Below the pieces are notes generated by a model. That model did no database searches. It was given only the letters and a program-made list of their open reading frames with translations, and was not told the DNA's origin. Source: Phytohabitans sp036906915 (GTDB lineage Bacteria > Actinomycetota > Actinomycetes > Mycobacteriales > Micromonosporaceae). Taken from it: a DNA stretch of 64,000 bases. Shown in pieces: positions 58,930 through 64,000 of the stretch. Each line of letters opens with the position of its first letter. Positions within the stretch are counted from its first letter, which is position 1. A program made the translations under genes and the position numbers. The stretch lies in the NCBI RefSeq assembly GCF_036906915.1, contig NZ_JBAKHX010000026.1, positions 27,426-91,425 of the forward strand, read 5' to 3'.

Positions 58930-61038
58930 ATGCGGCCCGTGCCGATACCCACACCCGACCCCGAGCGCCTGGCCGAACTCTGGGCGCAGGCCATCGCGTG
59001 GACGAGCTACGTGTCCATGAGCCGCGCCGAGCTGGTCGCGCACCTGACCGGTCCGGCCGCCCGCATGATCGAGGCGCTGAGCACCGACGAGCCCGACGGC
59101 CACATCGGCTTCGAGGTCGGCACGGCGATGGTCGCCGCCCACTTCACGCACCCCACGTCGCTCAGCCGGACCCTCGCGGTGCTCGGCGAGCACCTGCAGC
59201 CGTACGCGGAAGCGACCGGCAGCCAGAAGCGGTTCGCGCGCCTGCAGGGGAGCCTCGCCGAGGGGTACGCCCAGGCGCTGCGCAACCGCACGATGACCGA
59301 GCAGGAGGGCATCTACGCCGCGGCCCTGGTCGCCCAGGCGGAAGCCGAGGAGGCACGCTGGGCGAGCGAGGCGCGATTCCAGGCGGTGTTCACCGAGGCG
59401 GCCATCGGCATCGGCATCGGCACGCTCAGCGGGCGCCTGCTGGAGGTCAACCGGGCACTGTGCGACATGTTCGGGTACCCCCGGGAAGAGTTCCTCGAAC
59501 GGACCACCGCGAGCTTCTTCCAGCCGCCCGGCGACGACGGCGACGTGTGGCAGGCGTACAACGACCTGTGGGCCGGGCGCAGTGATAACTTCCGCACCGA
59601 AAAGCCCTTCGTGCGCAGCGACGGTGCCGAGATCTGGACCGACCTGGTGGTCTCGCTGATCCGCGACAAGGACGGCACGCCGAAGTACGCGGTCGGCATG
59701 GTCGAAGACATCACCGAACGCCACCGGCTCCAGATCCAGCTGCGCCACCAGGCGCTCCACGACCCGCTCACCGACCTGCCCAACCGCACGCTCTTCTTCG
59801 AGCGGCTCGCGCTGGCGCTCGCCGACCCGGACCCCTCCGCGCGGGTCGGCGTCTGCTACCTCGACCTCGACGGGTTCAAGGCCGTCAACGACACGCTCGG
59901 CCACGACGTCGGCGACCAGCTCCTGCGTACCGTCGCCGGCCGGCTCGCCAGCCGCCTGCACCGCAGCGGTCATCTGGTGGCCCGGATGGGCGGCGACGAG
60001 TTCGTGGTGCTGGTCGAGCGCACCGCCGGCACCGCCGAGCTGGTGCGGGTGGCCGAGGCCGCACTCGCCGCCGTGCGGATACCGGTGCGGGTCAGCGGGC
60101 ACGCGCTCAAGGTCTCGGCCAGCGTCGGCGTCGTCGACCGGCCGGTACGCGGCACCACCGTCGCCGAGCTGATGAAGGCCGCCGACACCACCCTGTACTG
60201 GGCGAAGGCCGACGGGCGCGACCGGTGGGCGGTCTTCGACGCCGACCGGCACGCCAGCGACGTCAGCCGCTACCGGCTCTCCGCCCAGCTGCCCGCCGCG
60301 CTCGCCCGCCGGCAGTTCTTCGTCGAGTACCAGCCGCTGGTGCGCCTCGCCGACGGCGTGCCGGTGGGCGCCGAGGCGCTCGTGCGGTGGCGGCACCCCG
60401 AACGCGGCGTGATCGGGCCGGGGCGCTTCATCGAGCTGGCCGAGGAGACCGGGCTGATCGTGTCGCTCGGCCGCTGGGTGCTGCGCGAGGCGTGCGAGCA
60501 GGCGCAGGCCTGGCCCGACTCCCCCCGCCCGCTGCTCAGCGTCAACGTCGCCGCCCGGCAGGTGCGCGAGGCCACCATCGTCGAAGACGTCAAGACCATC
60601 CTCGCCGAGACCGGCCTGCCTGCCGAAGGGCTCCAACTGGAGCTGACCGAGACCTCCGTCATGGGCAGCACCGGCCAGCCGCTGCGCACCCTGCACGCGC
60701 TCGCCGACCTCGGCATACGGCTGGCCATCGACGACTTCGGCACCGGCTACTCCAACCTGGCGTACCTGCGCAGCCTGCCCGTACACGCGTTGAAGCTGGC
60801 CGGCTCGTTCATGTCGGGCCTGCGCGCACCCGGCGGCCCCGACCAGGCCGACCAGGAGATCCTCGAGGCGGTGATCCGGCTAGCGCACAAGCTGAAGATG
60901 AGCGTGATCGCCGAGGGCGTCGAGACGGCCAGCCAGGCGGCTGTGCTGCGCGAACTGGGCTGCGACACCGCGCAGGGCTGGCACTTCTCGCGTTCGGTGG
61001 AGCCTTCCGCGCTGCCGTGGCTACAACGCGGCCAATGA
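58930..61038 (+). CDS. PAS-GGDEF-EAL protein (cytoplasmic c-di-GMP regulator)
   Basis: A 702-residue soluble protein. Residues 1-145 form a helical N-terminal region. A PAS domain spans about 150-265 (FQAVFTEAAIGIGIGTLSGR to MVEDITERHRLQ). The cyclase domain has DPLTDLPNRT and an intact MGGDEFVVL (about 356-362), and the EAL domain has GAEALVRW (about 480), LELTETSVM and IDDFGTGYSNL. Near its end KLAGSFMSGL stands where many EAL domains have K-x-D-x-S-F, which may affect hydrolysis. It resembles Streptomyces CdgA/RmdB-type dual proteins. Confidence 0.9.
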   Translation: MRPVPIPTPDPERLAELWAQAIAWTSYVSMSRAELVAHLTGPAARMIEALSTDEPDGHIGFEVGTAMVAAHFTHPTSLSRTLAVLGEHLQPYAEATGSQKRFARLQGSLAEGYAQALRNRTMTEQEGIYAAALVAQAEAEEARWASEARFQAVFTEAAIGIGIGTLSGRLLEVNRALCDMFGYPREEFLERTTASFFQPPGDDGDVWQAYNDLWAGRSDNFRTEKPFVRSDGAEIWTDLVVSLIRDKDGTPKYAVGMVEDITERHRLQIQLRHQALHDPLTDLPNRTLFFERLALALADPDPSARVGVCYLDLDGFKAVNDTLGHDVGDQLLRTVAGRLASRLHRSGHLVARMGGDEFVVLVERTAGTAELVRVAEAALAAVRIPVRVSGHALKVSASVGVVDRPVRGTTVAELMKAADTTLYWAKADGRDRWAVFDADRHASDVSRYRLSAQLPAALARRQFFVEYQPLVRLADGVPVGAEALVRWRHPERGVIGPGRFIELAEETGLIVSLGRWVLREACEQAQAWPDSPRPLLSVNVAARQVREATIVEDVKTILAETGLPAEGLQLELTETSVMGSTGQPLRTLHALADLGIRLAIDDFGTGYSNLAYLRSLPVHALKLAGSFMSGLRAPGGPDQADQEILEAVIRLAHKLKMSVIAEGVETASQAAVLRELGCDTAQGWHFSRSVEPSALPWLQRGQ

Positions 61039-61485
61039 ACGCACGTAGTTGACCTGCTGGTGCACGTACTGCACCTGGGGCTCACCCGTTACGGGAATCC
61101 GTGCGACGTACTGCCGCTGGCCGTTCGTGACGGTCACCTGCACCGTCCCCCGGTAGATCGTCTCCTTGACCAGCAGGAAGAACAGGCTGAACACGGTCAG
61201 CACGCAGAAGCCCGCGATCGCCATCACGACCGCCCAGGTGGGTGTCTTCTGCTCGGTGTGCCAGAAATCCGATACCTGCCAGGTGGAGCCCGCCAGGGGG
61301 AACGCGCCCGCGGGGGTGTGGACGGTGGTGGCGGTGACGCCTATCTCGCCGATCTGCGCGACGACCACGCCCGCGTCGACCGGCGGGGCGCTCGCCGGGG
61401 GAGGTCCTGGCAGCGCCGGGGCGGACCAGGGGTCGGTGGGCGGCGGGAACTGGCCTGGCATGGGCATTGTGGGGTCCGTGGCCAT
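61021..61485 (-). CDS. DUF6232-like membrane protein
   Basis: A 154-residue protein. A Pro-rich N-terminus (MATDPTMPMPGQFPPPTDPW) is followed by a short domain (VVVAQIGEIGVTATTVHTPA, FPLAGSTWQVSDFWHTE), a hydrophobic helix (about 88-110, VVMAIAGFCVLTVFSLFFLL) and a tail of strands VQVTVTNGQRQYVARIPVTG. The plan (strand region, W-x-V-x-x-x-W/H, membrane helix, final small domain) resembles the two DUF6232 proteins at 5.9-6.9 kb. The 3' end overlaps the convergent GGDEF-EAL gene by 18 bp. Confidence 0.6.
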   Translation of the reverse strand: MATDPTMPMPGQFPPPTDPWSAPALPGPPPASAPPVDAGVVVAQIGEIGVTATTVHTPAGAFPLAGSTWQVSDFWHTEQKTPTWAVVMAIAGFCVLTVFSLFFLLVKETIYRGTVQVTVTNGQRQYVARIPVTGEPQVQYVHQQVNYVRSLAAL

Positions 61486-61513
61486 GGCGTCACGGTAGTA
61501 CCCCGGTGCCTGC

Positions 61514-62347
61514 TTAGCTCGCTTTGGTGCCTTCGGCGTCCGCGGCCGCCACGCGGTCTACGGGTTTCGGCGGCCGTGGCGCGGCCGCGCGGTCGCGATC
61601 ATCAGGGGCGTGCGGGTGTGCCTCCCGGCGTGCCAGCCACCCGAACCCGATCACGGCCATCGCCGCGAACAGCCACCACTGCACCACGTATCCGGCGTTC
61701 TGCCAGGAGTTTTCGTGGCCGATCGGTATCTCCGTCAGCCCTGGCCCGACGTCCTCGGCCAGCAGATACGCACCGTAGACCGGATACGGCAACTCGTCGG
61801 CCAGCCGTTGCACCCCGATCCGGCGCGTCTCCAGCCGCCCCTCGCGGCGGGTCACCGAATCGGGTTGGCTCTCGGACAGGTGCACCCGACCCACCAGCGT
61901 CACCTGGCCAGACGGCGCGGGCGGCACCTCGGGGACCGCCACGGCACCACCCGGCGCGGGCGGCACCCAACCCCGGTCGACCAGCACCGCCGAACCATCC
62001 GCCAGCACCAGCGGCGTCACCACCTCGAAGCCCACGTGCCCGTCGACGGTGCGGCCACGGACCAGGATCTCGTTCGCGGGGTCGTACCGGCCGGTTACGG
62101 TGACACGGGTCCATTCGGCGCCGGCTGGTGGCTGCACCTGGACATGACCAGCACCCACCGGACCGGGCAACATGCTTGCCAGCGGCACGGGCGCCTTCTG
62201 AGCCGTCGCGTCGATCCGCTCGTTGATCGCGCTACGTTCCTGGTACCGGTGGAGCTGCCAGTTTCCGAGCAGCACCATCACGGCGGCCGCCACGCCCATG
62301 AGGGCGCCTAAGCCCAGCCAGCGAGGGGTGAGAAGGAACCGGTACAC
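61514..62347 (-). CDS. SURF1 family protein (cytochrome oxidase assembly)
   Basis: A 277-residue protein with two membrane helices, one at the N-terminus (LGLGALMGVAAAVMVLLGNW, about 11-30, followed by QLHRY, the SURF1 signature) and one near residue 225-243 (VVQWWLFAAMAVIGFGWL). The extracytoplasmic domain between them has VTVTGRYDPANEILVRGR and VLVDRGWVPP, typical of SURF1. It assists assembly of heme-copper cytochrome c oxidase. GTG 62347 is the start. It is divergent from cobB with 81 bp between. Confidence 0.9.
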   Translation of the reverse strand: MYRFLLTPRWLGLGALMGVAAAVMVLLGNWQLHRYQERSAINERIDATAQKAPVPLASMLPGPVGAGHVQVQPPAGAEWTRVTVTGRYDPANEILVRGRTVDGHVGFEVVTPLVLADGSAVLVDRGWVPPAPGGAVAVPEVPPAPSGQVTLVGRVHLSESQPDSVTRREGRLETRRIGVQRLADELPYPVYGAYLLAEDVGPGLTEIPIGHENSWQNAGYVVQWWLFAAMAVIGFGWLARREAHPHAPDDRDRAAAPRPPKPVDRVAAADAEGTKAS

Positions 62348-62428
62348 AGCACGAGGCTACTCGTGTGATCTCAGGCACTAGTCTGGTGCCGGCTCACGTT
62401 GCCGGCCGAGACAAGGGAGGAGCCGCCG

Positions 62429-63892
62429 ATGACCGCCGTCCCACGCATCGTGGTGAGCGCACCGTCGTCCGGGCACGGCAAGACCGCCGTGACCGTCGGA
62501 CTCCTCGCCGCGTTGGCCGCGCGCGGCCTGCGCGCCTCCGGATTCAAGATCGGACCCGATCACACCGACGCCGCCTACCTTGGCCTCGCCGCTGGCCGCC
62601 CCGGGCGCAACCTCGATCCCCGCCTCGTCGGGCCGTCGCGCGTCGCGCCGCTGTTCACGCATGGCGCCAACGGCGCCGACATCGCGGTCGTCGAGGGCAC
62701 GATGGGCCTGTTCGACAGCCTGACCGGGCGCGCCGACTCGCACTCCACGGCCGGCGTCGCAGCGGCCCTCCGCGCACCGGTACTACTCGTCGTCGACGTC
62801 GGCGCCATGGGCCAGTCGGTTGCGGCGCTGGTGCACGGGTTCCGCGCGTACGACGAGATGCTCTGGCTCGGCGGCGTGATCCTCAACCGGGTCGCCTCCG
62901 AACGCCACGAGCAGCTGCTCCGCGAGGCGCTCGACGACATCGGAGTGCCGGTGTTCGGCGCACTCCGCCGGCGTGACCTGCCGCCCGCCCTGCCGCCCCG
63001 CCACGACGGCGTGGTGCCGGTCGTGCACCGGGCCGTCGAGGCCGCGCGCGGCGTACGCCGGCTCGGCGAGGGCATCGCCGCCGCCGTCGACCTCGAACGC
63101 CTCCTCGCGCTGGCACGCTCCGCGCCCCAGCTCACGATCGAGCCGTGGTCGGCCAGGGGCGAAACCCCGGCGGTCGCGGTCGGCCGCCGCCCGGTCGTCG
63201 CGCTCGCCGGTGGCGCCGGCCTCTCCTATTCGTACGCCGAGACGGCCGAGCTGCTCACGGCGGCGCGCGCCACAGTGGTACCCGTCGACCCGCTCCGCGA
63301 CGAACAGCTCCCCGAAGGCACCGACGCGCTCGTGATCGGCGGCGGCCTGCCCGAGTCGTACGCCGAGGAGCTCTCCGCCAACCGGCGGCTCTGCACCGAA
63401 GTCGCCGCCCTCGCCGAAGCCGGCCGCCCGATCATCGCCGAGGGAGCCGGCCTGCTGTGGCTGGCCCGCGAGTTCGACGGCCGCCCCATGTGCGGGGTCA
63501 TCGACGCCACCGGCATGAGCACCGACCAGATGGTGGTCGGATACCGGGAAGCCACCGCGCGAGCGTCCACGCCGGTCGCCCAGGTGGGTGCCCGGGTCGT
63601 GGGCTACAAGCAGCACCGGGGCATGGTCAACCCGCGCTCCGGCCCGAACCCCGCGTGGACCTGGGGCGGCAGCTCACCGGAAGGGTTCGTCTTGCGACGG
63701 GTACACGCGTCACAGCTCATGCTGCACTGGGCGGGGGTGCCCGAGATCGCGCACCGGCTCGTGGCCGCCGCGGCGCCCGCGGTCCCTGCGGCACCGGCAA
63801 CTCCCGCCCCTACACCGCCCGCCCCGCGGCCACCTTCCGAGGAGCCGACCGATCCGAGCCTGGTGAGCCCGAGCGACGAGGTCAACGCGTGA
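62429..63892 (+). CDS. cobB: cobyrinate a,c-diamide synthase (CobB/CbiA)
   Basis: A 487-residue glutamine-dependent amidotransferase of cobalamin synthesis. The P-loop is VVSAPSSGHGKTAVTVGLLA (about 8-27), followed by SGFKIGPDHTDAAYL (the CbiA FKxGPDxxD motif) and VVEGTMGLFD. The C-terminal glutaminase-like domain has IGGGLPESYAEEL and VGARVVGYKQHRG. At its nucleophile position I read IIAEGAGLLWLA where a Cys is expected (usually AECGG), so glutamine hydrolysis may be altered or ammonia-dependent. ATG 62429 has GGGAGGA 8 nt upstream. The stop overlaps a GTG at 63889. Confidence 0.9.
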   Translation: MTAVPRIVVSAPSSGHGKTAVTVGLLAALAARGLRASGFKIGPDHTDAAYLGLAAGRPGRNLDPRLVGPSRVAPLFTHGANGADIAVVEGTMGLFDSLTGRADSHSTAGVAAALRAPVLLVVDVGAMGQSVAALVHGFRAYDEMLWLGGVILNRVASERHEQLLREALDDIGVPVFGALRRRDLPPALPPRHDGVVPVVHRAVEAARGVRRLGEGIAAAVDLERLLALARSAPQLTIEPWSARGETPAVAVGRRPVVALAGGAGLSYSYAETAELLTAARATVVPVDPLRDEQLPEGTDALVIGGGLPESYAEELSANRRLCTEVAALAEAGRPIIAEGAGLLWLAREFDGRPMCGVIDATGMSTDQMVVGYREATARASTPVAQVGARVVGYKQHRGMVNPRSGPNPAWTWGGSSPEGFVLRRVHASQLMLHWAGVPEIAHRLVAAAAPAVPAAPATPAPTPPAPRPPSEEPTDPSLVSPSDEVNA

Positions 63893-64000
63893 TCGCGCCA
63901 ACCGGCGCGGGTGGAGGCGGCGCATGACCGTGCTAATTGGCGCTCGCTCCGCTCGCGCGGGTCATGCGCCTTTTGTGCCTCCCTGTAGCCGCCAGTCGCT
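63889..64000 (+). other. junction insert downstream of cobB, second copy of the 38.6-kb element (cut by window end)
   Basis: GTG 63889 overlaps the cobB stop and opens VIAPTGAGGGGA, whose TGA (63925-63927) overlaps ATG 63924. From there a second frame, MTVLIGARSARAGHAPFVPP and on, is open to the window end. Bases 63924-63990 match 38581-38647 with few differences. GGCGCATGACC (63919-63929) and GGTCATGCGCC (63960-63970) are perfect 11-bp inverted repeats. The next real gene lies beyond the window. Confidence 0.6.

Noticed and set aside
62348..62428. Cobalamin riboswitch ahead of cobB
   Set aside because: Only 81 bp are available and no B12-box-like sequence is visible; none is seen before cobD either.

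Overview
The window is high-GC DNA with frequent GTG starts, tightly packed operons and many 4-base ATGA/GTGA stop/start overlaps. This points to an actinomycete. DUF6232 proteins, ECF41 and ECF42 sigma factors, a LuxR-LAL regulator, two GGDEF-EAL proteins, and the order etfBA - cysteine desulfurase - mnmA - MetE-like - ligA - gatCAB favour the family Micromonosporaceae. That placement is inference; no 16S gene is present.

Layout. 1-5.2 kb: catabolic operon (ADP-ribosylglycohydrolase end, ribokinase, glycosidase-like/SUMF1 fusion, family III CoA-transferase, CitE-like lyase). 5.2-6.9 kb: reverse-strand operon of two DUF6232 proteins and dimethylargininase. 6.9-12.1 kb: enoyl-CoA hydratase, membrane-anchored Hsp70-like protein, acetolactate-synthase-like enzyme and small membrane proteins. 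12.1-26.5 kb: a conserved block with a GNAT enzyme, etfB-etfA, cysteine desulfurase and mnmA (tRNA 2-thiouridine), MetE-like protein, ligA, a membrane GGDEF-EAL protein and gatC-gatA-gatB. 26.5-33.4 kb: metallophosphatase, decayed LysR gene, paired M16 peptidases, a nucleotidyltransferase-like gene, DUF2293 protein, a truncated receiver gene and about 600 bp of repeat-rich gene-free DNA. 33.4-40 kb: reverse-strand beta-glucoside uptake operon (binding lipoprotein, two permeases, GH1 glucosidase) behind two LacI-type operators, divergent from an ArsR regulator and an MFS exporter. 40-46.5 kb: PASTA-less Ser/Thr kinase, ECF42 sigma factor, ketopantoate-reductase-like protein, ECF41 sigma factor divergent from an SDR epimerase, tRNA-Arg(TCT) and a lipase-like hydrolase. 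46.5-56.4 kb: SSB paralogue, cobD-cobQ, M48 and M20 peptidases, a secreted protein and a LuxR-LAL regulator. 56.4-64 kb: NAD(P)-binding protein overlapping ATP-dependent ligB, PAS-GGDEF-EAL protein, DUF6232-like protein, SURF1 and cobB.

The most unusual structure is not a gene. At four stop/start junctions (1127, 23483, 38581, 63889) extra DNA lies where neighbours normally overlap by ATGA or GTGA. In each case the insert carries a short open frame whose start overlaps the upstream stop and, in the three complete cases, whose stop overlaps the downstream start, so coupled translation could be preserved. Separately, six copies of a palindromic repeat (about 57 bp core) lie downstream of genes, with paired changes in their arms. 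Both are reported as findings. No CRISPR array, prophage, transposase or biosynthetic gene cluster was seen.
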